From NCBI GenBank assembly GCA_030295235.1, contig AP026131.1, positions 434,001 to 498,000 on the forward strand: a DNA stretch of 64,000 nt, in the 5' to 3' direction. This document shows positions 55,601 through 64,000 of this stretch, one piece after another. The notes under the pieces were generated by a model. It was not told where the DNA came from. It saw nothing but the letters and a program-made list of their open reading frames with translations, and searched no databases. This DNA is from Fistulifera solaris. Lineage: Eukaryota; Bacillariophyta; Bacillariophyceae; Naviculales; Stauroneidaceae. Positions within the stretch are counted from its first letter, which is position 1, and each line of letters begins with the position of its first letter. A program made the translations under genes and the position numbers.

Positions 55601-58600
55601 ATCTATAGTTTCACGACGCAAATCAGTCGAAGTCCCTTTGTTGAGTCGCTTCTTGACGAAAGAGAGCAAAACACGCGGAATGATGATGTGGGAAAATCGA
55701 GCAATGAAGTCAGCTGACGCGACTCGTCGCATCTCTTCAACATCGGAGGTTTCACCGTTGTTGACAAGTAATAGACGAGACCAATGCCCATGTTTTAAAA
55801 GCTCCCCAACAAGTAATGGAGAGGTAATGAAGAGCGGAAAGTCGAGTAACGAGAGTTCTCGTTCCAGCCATCGATCGACAAGATATGTGACGCAGTGATC
55901 AATACAAAGTTCGCAATTTTGCTCCCCCTTCAGGCGAGCCATGTGGCTTAAGGATTGGAAGCAGAGCCCTTCGCACGCAGGCGTACTTTTGGCGACAAGA
56001 ACCAGATCGAACACAAACTGCTTAAGAACGCCATCGTTTGTCGATTCGCTTGCGAGGGCACACCAATGGTTGAGGCAACTGCCTCGCATCGACAAAAATA
56101 AGTCTTCCCAAACCTGCCTTTCAAGAGTGCCTAAGTCGGCACTCTCCACGATCTTCGCCGTGTACCACTCTCTATATTGGTCTCTTTTTTCACTGCCGTC
56201 GGCATCGAAAAGAAAGAGGCGCTTCCGTATTGATTCAGTCACCTTTCCTTCTGGCAATAACCGAATAGCACATGCTACAGCTCGTGAAGCGATACGTCTC
56301 ACATGATTGTTAGTATCAAAGAGCGAGGGTAAGACCAGAGTCCTTGCGAACTCTTTGTCGAAAGTTTCATGAAATTCATCACCTGCCGCAATGAATGAAT
56401 TTATTGCCGCCTGAAACTGTAGTGCGCGGACAAACGGCCTTGTTTGAAATGTCTTGCGCTCAATATTATTGATCGCATCGACAAGAAGCTCCTTTAGACA
56501 CCTAGACTCTTCGCTGTTTAAAGAAAATACGAGATCTGGATTATCACGAGTAACGACTATTTTCTCCGACAACTGGAATCCAAAAAGATGAAAATCATCT
56601 TCAGGGGGAGATGCACCCCTAATCATGGAGAGCAGCCGATGAATAATAAAGAGGTTGTTTTGCTTTTTGCTTCTTTCGCCACCGTTCAAAGTGTGAGCGG
56701 CGAACCCACTCAAGAGAGGCTCTTCCATACACAGGAGATGCGCAGCTATGGCCGCTCCGAGCACGTCAAAGTCACCAGGACTTGTAGCTTCGACATTTTC
56801 TACACCCGCCAGCTTGCAAGCGATTTTTGCACTAGGATTGAGTGCCAATAGAAGAGCACCCACAACTAATGTACATTTGGGACTGGGAAGAACGCATTCA
56901 AGTGCTGCCTTCTTCGCCGAAGTTGCACTGGACGATTCTCCTCGTTTCCTCTTCGTTTCAAAGCCTTGAACCTTCTTTGATACCGTTGTAAATTCCTCGT
57001 CGTCCGTTTCTTCTGAAAATAAAGCATCTGAGTGCTTCGCTGGGGAATGCGACAATCTTAAATGTGGTACCGTCTTCGAGTCCAGCAACGTTTTGCAGAT
57101 ATCACTAAGGCGTACGGCTTCATCTAAGAGCTCGCTCGACAACTCGATACTACTCTCTGAAGTGATGGTAGACAAAGTCCGAATGACGATAATCATCTGA
57201 GAAAATGCAGACCAGAAGGAGCCGATGCTGATTGAAAATAGTTTAATGCCCTTTGAAAAGTATCTGATCAGATGAGTTGAGGTGGCCAATATAGTTTGTT
57301 GCTCCCTTGCGCTTATTTCTCGTGAACAGATCAAGACTGTGATTAAATACCGCCAACACCCAAACATGCGGTCCTTATCGTCGGCATTGTGGCTATCTTC
57401 GTGTACTTCACCGGTATCAACGGGCGCGTCATATGGCTTTAATAACACCGCAGTGACGAGTCCGAGAAGACTACGTGCCTCAGAATCAGGAACATAATCA
57501 GAGAACACAAGTGATCGCTCGCGTTTGCCTAAAACGATGTCAACAACATTTCTTTCACTCCAAGACTCTGCTAATGGGGGACATCGTATCCTCGGATCAA
57601 GCAAGGGTTCCATCCATACCCGACATAGTACATCCGAAGTCGAAATTTGAGACGAGATTACGTCATCTCTCCGAGCATTTAATTGTAAAATTTCAGACAA
57701 AAATAACGCGCTTCCATATACCAGCGCTCCCATGCACGAGGCTACCACAGCGCCTATGGGCTCACTCATATTTGTACCAGATTCAACCGCTCTTAGGCAA
57801 TAAATCAGCAACCTACTGCGCCGACTAAATGTAATCTTCTCTTTTCCGGTTAAAGCTTGAGCAAAATTAAACTCGATAGAATCTGTGCCGCTTTCCGAGA
57901 TACCGACACGCGATAGAAGACAATAGAGTAGTAAGAAGCATTCAGATGACGCAAAGATGTACTGAGAGTAACAAGGTAAATTCCAAATGTCACTTTGATG
58001 TTGGTATACGTAGGAGGATTGTCGACTTAACAGAGTATCAGTGGAGCGGATGCTTGAGTCAAGACACGATCGCACTATCATCTCACGGAACAATGCTAAA
58101 ACCTCGCGTGCGAGGCAATCAGACTTCCCGTTTTTGGTACTTGAATGATAAGCCAGGTCTGGTCTTAACAGTATATCCCATATTCTTCTCCAAGCTAAAC
58201 GAAGATTGTTCATCTCAATAGCGTTAGGTTCGCGACTGTGCGCCAAAACGGCCATGGTTTTTGTCAAGGAATTCGTACAACGGAGTAAAATCACTCGAAG
58301 AGAGGTGCTTCCATTATTCGATCCACTCCACTCCAACACATCTGCTAGTACTTTGATGAGAAGGCAAAGATCGTCACCATTGCAAAGGTTGGTAAAAGCA
58401 CGCTTACAGTCGCCATCGATGGTGCCAGCAATCGAACCTAAATCATACCAGTTTTGTAAGGAAGACGTCCAGCATTGCCCTGATGGAAAATGGTATGCAC
58501 ATGTTGTCACAATACGAAGCACCGGGATGATGGACTTGATGTCAACAGTCGACGTTGACGACTGCAACATCTCTTGTATCATAGGGTCACTCTGGATTTG

Positions 58601-59987
58601 CGAATCCCTCTTCCCACTCGCAATGACGGGAAAAGTGAAACGAAGAATATTCCAAAAAGGAGAGCCAAGTAGCTGCTTTGGTGTCAGAGCGTGACTCTTA
58701 GCGGAAGATGAAGACGCCCATTCCAGAAATGATACACCAGTCTCCAGTTCAGAGTGCATCGAAGTCCACGAAATATCTTCAAGATAGAATCTTTGGGCGC
58801 ATTTGAATAAGCGAGCAACTAATTCTAAGTGGAATTGCTGATGAGGATTAAACTCAACAAGAACAGTATCAGGCCTAAAAACGTCCTCGAGCAAGGTTTC
58901 AAGAAGTGCATTCACATGCTTCATCGTCAACGTTGCGTCTCCCAAGTCACCGAGATCTCCCGTCAGTAGACCCTGCAATTCACCAGCTGTTTCGGCCACC
59001 AGTCTAAATATAAAGAAAATTGTGAGAGCTGAAAGGCTTGAAGGCTCATGCTGGACAATAATAATATACTTACAGATGCGCATAAATGTATTCATTGAGA
59101 GCACGGCGAGAATCGCTCGGTTGCACGGAAGCATAAGCTTTCCTCACAAACGTAATTATTCGCCTCCCGTGACGACTCAACGGCTCCACAGCTTGATGGA
59201 GATCTGATCGAATAAGAGTTGCGAGACCACTCATCAAGTACTGCAGTTCGTGAGGGTTTATTTTATCGTTTGCGTGAAGCGAGCACCAATCTGCAACCAT
59301 TTTGACAGAGCTGGGGAACAGTAGTTGCAAATCGATACCTAGCGAGCAAGCTGTGCTTATCAAGCTTTCGAAAACCATTCCAGTTTTGATGAGGACAGGT
59401 ACCGGCGGTAAGTTGTCGGCTAAGATGCGTGATTCGACCATTTCGTGCATAATTGCATGGATTTCTCTATTCGCTCGCATATTGGCGACGTATTCCTTAC
59501 GCGAGCACAAATAGACAAGATTGTCAAGAAGTTCTTGTTCTGCTAGTTCCAATGCAGTGTCATCTAGGAGCATATCGAAGCAATAGTTAAATACAAGTTT
59601 TGTTTCCGACCGTGATAGAAAAGAAGGTTTGTAAGGAAGAATTCCCGGTACTGCCTCTTCGATTTCATAGGGCAGATCGCAGCAACGCAGCAATTTGAAC
59701 GGCATGAGAATGTCGACATCCCTTAGTCTGACCTTGCTGGCGACCATTTTCTGCATGGAGACGACTGCGGCCCGGATGATATACCGCCAAAGTTCCGATA
59801 ACGCCTTATGTCGCTTGACGCGACTAGCAACATCGTCGCCTGAACTGGCTTCCTTTGCTATCTTTGCTCGTACCTCGGACAAGGCAAGTTTTTGCTGCAA
59901 CTTTTCTGCCACATTTCGACGTTCTTGCACTTTAGAACTCTGTTCTAAGGCCATGACCATTGATCGAATTTCACGATATGTGCTCAT
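49695..59987 (-). CDS. ATM: ATM/Tel1 DNA-damage checkpoint kinase
   Basis: Giant PI3K-related Ser/Thr kinase that responds to DNA double-strand breaks, about 3,360 residues in four exons. Exon 1 (59074-59987) holds the ATM-type N-terminus. Exon 2 (50678-59003) is mostly HEAT-type helices, then FAT (AILYAEMYAD, DAYIHLAMAE) and the start of the kinase. Exon 3 is 50213-50607 and exon 4 49695-50150. Introns are 62-70 bp with good GT-AG ends. Kinase motifs are RQLVKGQDEIRQDAVMQQVF, the catalytic loop GIGDRHCSNIL and HIDFGYVFEQGK. The FATC domain ends GQVQLLINSARDHGNLSSMYPGWQPWV, the ATM hallmark. Five single-base frame discrepancies occur, all in or next to short runs (about 53352-53363, 52971-52976, 51205, 51110-51115, 50478-50481). 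By contrast 1,880 codons of exon 2 are uninterrupted. Confidence 0.96.
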
Positions 59988-60645
59988 TGTTCATGTTCGC
60001 AGCGGATGCCTAACTCAGTGAATTTGTTGAAGACACGTGGGAGAGTCTAAGCTAAACCGCAAGGTCAAAGACCGTAATGAAACAATGCTTTGTAAATATC
60101 GATAAGCTGTCGTTGTTTAATGGGGTATCATGTGCATTATTGTCTTGTTAATGCATGATGCTTGCTGCATCTCGTCCTTTTCGGCTTCGACGATGAAATG
60201 TTTTTCGAGACGAAAAGAGTCGGGATTGAAATATTGAGATCATTGAGTCATGGTAAATGCGTCAAAAACAGCACAAACCGACGAAACCGACGAGACGTGT
60301 CAACGGACAACTCTGAAGTATGGAAAATAATGTAGAATGCGAAATAAGCGATCTGCACCATAGTAAGGAATATTACGTCGTTTTGTATTATGATTCCGGC
60401 TGATCCGTTGAGCAGCACCTCAGCTTAAGTATGCTTACAAAGGGGACGCCGGGCGTGAATTACAGGATTTCGAGCATTACGAAGAATGCTCAACGGTCGT
60501 CTAGGATCCGAACGGTTAGTCCATTAGCGAGAAACGATTTTCGCCAAGAAAATCTCACTCCCCCACTTTTTTCCTGCTTCGATCACATCGGGCATCTACA
60601 TTTCCTTTTGGGTTACTACAAGAAAGCAAGAAACTCACGTCAACA
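59988..60645. promoter_or_regulatory. Divergent intergenic region ATM / small acidic protein
   Basis: About 660 bp between divergent starts. No repeat and no motif I can name. Confidence 0.35.
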
Positions 60646-61119
60646 ATGGCTTTCCTTAAGAAGTTGCGATTCCCGAAGTTCAGCAGAAACAAGAAAGAGG
60701 TGCGTTGCTTACGAGACTGGCTCGGCTAATTTATCTGGATTTTCACATCGTCGACACTCGACCCATGATATCTGGTTGCAAACTTTGATCGATCCATCAA
60801 CTGATGTTTTTTCTTTCAACCGTTCCTATCAACAGACTGCCGAGACGAAGGTCATCGATGAAAAATTCCCGTCTGATGTTGTCGATGCTGAAAGAAGGCT
60901 GTCGACAGCCAGCTGTCTCCGGTAGCGGAAGACCGCGACGGCGCCGATGCCGAGAGCGCCAATATGGACGCCTCTAGCAACGCCGAAAAAACAAAGGGAA
61001 GCGTCAACGGAAGCGAAGTTTCAGTGGGAGATGCCAGCGAGAGCCGTGAAGTGCCGGAATCATCCAAAACAACAAAGTCAGACTGGGACTGCTGCGGTGT
61101 TTCCTTGACCATGCCCTAA
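60646..61119 (+). CDS. Small acidic hypothetical protein
   Basis: About 112 residues in two exons. Exon 1 (60646-60699) encodes MAFLKKLRFPKFSRNKKE. A 136-bp intron (GTGCGT...CAACAG, 60700-60835) joins it to TAETKVIDEKFPSDVVDAE. The frame then changes by one base near 60893 (AGAAGG run), continuing into an Asp/Glu/Ser/Ala-rich stretch (DRDGADAESANMDASSN) and ending SDWDCCGVSLTMP. I do not recognise it. The basic, hydrophobic N-terminus and the CC near the C-terminus could favour membrane association, but this is speculative. A single long open frame over the intron is probably read-through. Confidence 0.45.
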
Positions 61120-61341
61120 GTCACATGAGTTGGCGGATATTTGATGTTTGGGATGACCTGCACATCGATATCTGGATCCGTCGCTCGTATTGTGTTTGTG
61201 CGAACACAGCTGATTCGACCTGGATTCCTTACTGTGGTCTATAGGAAATTGCAGCTGTAACATAATTTTATAAAAAATATCTCTGATTCTAATTTATACT
61301 CCTTATTAGCTATATCTCGATAGCGCAACCTCATTAGTTTA

Positions 61342-62337
61342 CTATAACAATGTGTCTACGTCCTTCCATCCCTCGTGAATGGCAACAATACCTCCCGTCA
61401 AGTTTGTGTACTTCACATGTTGGAAGCCCGCTTGCTGCATACGGAGAACTAGTTCATCTTGGTTGGAAAACATCCGAATGCTCTCCACAAGATACTGATA
61501 AGAATGACGATCATTTGCGATGAATTCGCCCATAGCAGGAATGGCATTAAACGAATAGGCGTCATAAATCTGACGTAGAACCGGGTTCGGAACCTGCGAG
61601 AATTCTAGACACATAAAGCGTCCACCAGGCTTAAGGACTCGGTGAGCTTCTGACAAGGCTTTGTCGACGTCTGTGACATTCCGTAAACCGAAAGCAATGG
61701 TGTACAGATCAAAACTGCAATCTGCAAAGTCGCACAAATCCTGTGCGTTACCTTGCTGGAACTGAAGAGCTTGCGAATCATCCAAAAGGGAATTCCCAAA
61801 CTTTGCACGTGCTCTGCGCTCCCCCACTTGCAACATTTCTGCATTGATGTCACAAACGGTAATGCGAATAGGGTCCTTTCCGGAACTCTTGCTGCGCTCG
61901 ACACAATTAGCAGCTTCAATAAATCGAAAAGCAACGTCCCCAGTTCCTCCAGCTACATCCAGAATATGTAACAGCGGATTGTTGTCAGTTTGATCGGTCG
62001 AAATACTTCGCCGGACGGCCTTTGCCATGCTCTCAACGGCGGAGATTTGTAATAAATAATCCTTCCAGTAGCGATGGAGACCGCTAGACATGAGGTCATT
62101 CATCACATCGTATGAGTCAGCGACGCTATCAAATACCTCTCGCACCCTGCTTTCTTTCTCATTTACGGCGACTTTCTCATATCCAAAGTGCGTGGAAGAA
62201 CCCGAAACGTATGGTTGCGCTTTACTACTGTCGAAGGACGTCGACAAATTCCTTTTGCGCGGAAGTCTACTCGTGGAGGCGCACCACTTCGGCGCACGTT
62301 GGAAGACTTGGATTCGTTGAAGTGTCCGAGTCCACAT
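61342..62337 (-). CDS. COQ5: Ubiquinone biosynthesis C-methyltransferase COQ5
   Basis: UbiE/COQ5 family enzyme that C-methylates the demethoxy-ubiquinol ring in mitochondria. The intact 331-residue frame has a basic Arg/Ser-rich N-terminus (MWTRTLQRIQVFQRAP...RKRNLSTSF), fitting a mitochondrial presequence. Signatures are FDSVADSYDVMNDLMSSGLHRYWKD, SAM motif I ILDVAGGTGDVAFRF, FGLRNVTDVDKALSEAHRVLKPGGRFMCLEFS and the C-terminal GGIVAIHEGWK. No intron. The plastid homologue MenG of phylloquinone synthesis is similar, but the absence of a signal peptide and the closeness to the COQ5 signatures favour mitochondria. Confidence 0.94.
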   Translation of the reverse strand: MWTRTLQRIQVFQRAPKWCASTSRLPRKRNLSTSFDSSKAQPYVSGSSTHFGYEKVAVNEKESRVREVFDSVADSYDVMNDLMSSGLHRYWKDYLLQISAVESMAKAVRRSISTDQTDNNPLLHILDVAGGTGDVAFRFIEAANCVERSKSSGKDPIRITVCDINAEMLQVGERRARAKFGNSLLDDSQALQFQQGNAQDLCDFADCSFDLYTIAFGLRNVTDVDKALSEAHRVLKPGGRFMCLEFSQVPNPVLRQIYDAYSFNAIPAMGEFIANDRHSYQYLVESIRMFSNQDELVLRMQQAGFQHVKYTNLTGGIVAIHEGWKDVDTLL

Positions 62338-62529
62338 TTGATAGAGAGTTCAATGTTAGCATTTGCTACTTGTTGTAACTTATTCGTTTCGTTTTGCTTT
62401 TGCGGCCACGGTCGTCGCCGTCAGGCAGCGCGACAAATTAAGTGTCACAGTGGTTTAGTATTTCTATCTTTGATTACCGTTCACGTTCACTAGTCACTAT
62501 TAGACCTATACAACAACAAAATCACGATT

Positions 62530-62551
62530 CATGACTGAAAATGCAGTCGTG
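62530..62551 (+). repeat. Dispersed CATGACTG/CAGTCGTG hairpin, copy 3
   Basis: Same 8-bp stem halves as at 5357, with a 6-nt loop; similarity ends soon after the stem. Confidence 0.5.
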
Positions 62552-63188
62552 GATCGTTATGGTGATTTTTAAAAATTAAAAGTAAGACGCAATTCATTCC
62601 GTGTTGTATCAACGGCCTCATCGTACTGAAAAATTAGACGCAAAAAACAAAGTCATCTTCTCTTTGTTCGCATCTCGTTTGTATCGATAGTTGCTAATGA
62701 TCATTGTCTTTTAATCGTGACGGGAGGTGTGCTAAATATTGGTCGGTTACTCCGCTTATAATCAGCGTGGGTCGCGTCGAATGTGAATATTCGCAAAGAA
62801 ACTCGGCGTTACGAGTTCCGCGTTTTTCATTTAATTATGCCGATCAGGAAGTCCTGGTTCGTGCTTCGTATTGACACTGCTCTTTAATTTACCTACTCCT
62901 TCATTCGCTTTCTTAAGGGGGATTCAGTCGTAGCCGAGAAGCCAGCAAATTGTTTCTATGCTTCCGTGTCCGACGTGACCTATTTTGCAGAAGATGTGTC
63001 AATTAACGCAGTTATGCCTACCGTTGCCGGGATTGAAGAACTAGGAATCATCGTCTAGAGGGAATAGATACTTTTCTAGCGGAGTGGCAGCGGGCCAAGA
63101 TTCCAATCCTCCTAACCAACAAATATTCAATACTCCGAATCTCCGGACATCAGGTCTAGTAGTTGTTCCTTTTGAAAAAAAAGGGAAG

Positions 63189-63257
63189 GACGTTAAAATT
63201 CTGCCTCTCAGTACAAGTTTCTACGTGGAGCCTACGCCGAGGCAGAATTTTAACGTC
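63189..63257. repeat. Foldback element, copy 2 (inverted relative to copy 1)
   Basis: The arms GACGTTAAAATTCTGCCTC and their exact complement enclose a 31-bp centre. The reverse complement of these 69 bp differs from 17149-17217 at three positions, all in the centre. It lies 244 bp upstream of the kinase start. Confidence 0.85.
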
Positions 63258-63501
63258 GTCTCCGCAAGATTGGCAAAATAAATAAGAACGCCTCGTCGAA
63301 CACGGAAATAGTGTGTCACCCGTTTCTTCGTCAGCAACGGTACATTTCTACGTAAAAAGGTGCCGGAAAACGAACCCACAAAAACAAAAACTCCTCCCAA
63401 CGCTGACATCTTCACACTTTTTCCACCAAACAAATACAAAAGTCTGCTGCCTGGGCGAAAAAGACGTTATTATCTATATCATTTTACCAGAAATACTAAC
63501 C

Positions 63502-64000
63502 ATGAGCTCCGTTCTTGTTCAAAGTGAACCCCAGGAGCTTGATTTCGATGAGCGCGTGGAGCCTGTTTTGAATTTGACGCTCAGTTGGGAGCGATCGGCC
63601 GAGACGCAAATTCGACAGTTGCTGGGAAATCACGTGGATACGAAGCCCACGAGACCGCTAATGATCGCAATTGTGGGTATTCCTGGATCGGGCAAGAGCA
63701 CATGCTCGAATGCTCTGCGCTGTTTCCTCGAAGATAGTGGTTGTCTCGTACTTCCTCATGTAAGTTCTTTGCGGCAACCTTTATCAGTTTGATCTCTCCA
63801 TTAGGTGACAACATCTCACGATAATCGCTTTTAAACTGCTGTAGGATGGATACCATTACACAATCGAGCAACTGAAAACGTTTGAAAATGCCGATGACGC
63901 CATTTACCGACGAGGTGCACCTGACACGTTTGACACCACGGCTTTGTTACGAGACCTATGTCGCATTCGCGAAGGCGCTGAAGAGACGATTCGGTTACCT
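63502..64000 (+). CDS. P-loop kinase of the uridine/phosphoribulokinase-like family (partial)
   Basis: The 5' part of a gene that runs off the window. The Walker A motif GIPGSGKST (about 63676-63702) follows a short N-terminal region with LTLSWERSAETQIRQLL. An 85-bp intron (63760-63844, GTAAGT...TGTAG) joins VLPH to DGYHYTIEQL. The DGYH...RRGAPDTFD arrangement matches the substrate-binding segment of the YFH7/YggC-like branch of the PRK/uridine kinase superfamily (DGFH...RKGAPxTFD). The substrate in that branch is not settled. Both exons are in frame across the intron and no leader is visible. Confidence 0.85.

Larger units (their letters stand above)
62338..63501. other. Divergent intergenic region COQ5 / P-loop kinase
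   Basis: About 1.16 kb. It contains copy 3 of the dispersed hairpin (62530-62551) and copy 2 of the foldback element (63189-63257). No gene is supported. Confidence 0.5.

Noticed and set aside
53574-58694. Numerous + strand frames of 70-160 codons opposite ATM
   Set aside because: They lie antisense to a long, clearly conserved coding exon and show no independent protein features.

Overview
The window reads as nuclear DNA of a diatom, most likely a Phaeodactylum-like pennate. Genes are dense on both strands. Introns are short (58-148 bp) GT-AG introns. Several proteins carry an ER-type signal peptide followed by a transit-like stretch, often with Phe just after the predicted cleavage site, as expected for import into a complex red-lineage plastid. 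There is an HSF-type regulator, a VKGC/HTTM membrane protein, a patatin TAG lipase and a plastid DUF3067 protein. I saw no tRNA, rRNA, CRISPR array or recognisable transposon or retroelement. The species call is inference.

Layout. 0-4.4 kb: divergent proteasome subunit RPN2 (-) and spliceosomal RED/IK-like gene (+). 4.7-5.26 kb: a minisatellite made of perfect heat-shock-element palindromes. 5.6-8.9 kb: a disordered coiled-coil protein with two RFxV motifs. 9-10.2 kb: a plastid-type protein with six RPKD/GPLG repeats, behind a promoter packed with TGACGT/ACGTCA motifs. 10.9-14.2 kb: HSF (-) and VKGC-like carboxylase (+). 14.3-21 kb: inositol 5-phosphatase (-), Msp1-like AAA ATPase (+), ankyrin-like protein (+). 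22.5-28.7 kb: an unknown nuclear-type protein, tubulin cofactor A and a large WW-domain protein. 28.7-34.9 kb: DUF3067 protein, TAG lipase, a three-copy noncoding repeat, amino acid transporter. 35-43.1 kb: small enzymes and housekeeping genes (ankyrin protein, METTL27-like methyltransferase, VOC protein, 5'-nucleotidase C-domain protein, riboflavin synthase, SmD1, RsfS/Iojap). 43.2-46.6 kb: a poorly resolved lineage-specific stretch with a 233-bp tandem array and an orphan gene. 47.4-49.6 kb: ankyrin protein. 49.7-60 kb: a complete ATM/Tel1 checkpoint kinase. 60.6-64 kb: a small acidic protein, COQ5 and the start of a P-loop kinase.

The genes do not form one pathway; this is ordinary mixed eukaryotic gene order. 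The most unusual material is noncoding: a 69-79 bp foldback element present twice (17.1 kb and 63.2 kb, inverted), a dispersed hairpin motif present three times, the HSE minisatellite, and two unrelated tandem repeat blocks of about 210-235 bp.

Important caveat for users. About 25 coding frames are interrupted by single-base discrepancies, almost all inside homopolymer runs, in genes that should be essential (RPN2, ATM, RsfS). I read these as consensus errors typical of long-read or pyrosequencing assemblies, not as pseudogenes. Coding extents below therefore often span several open frames.
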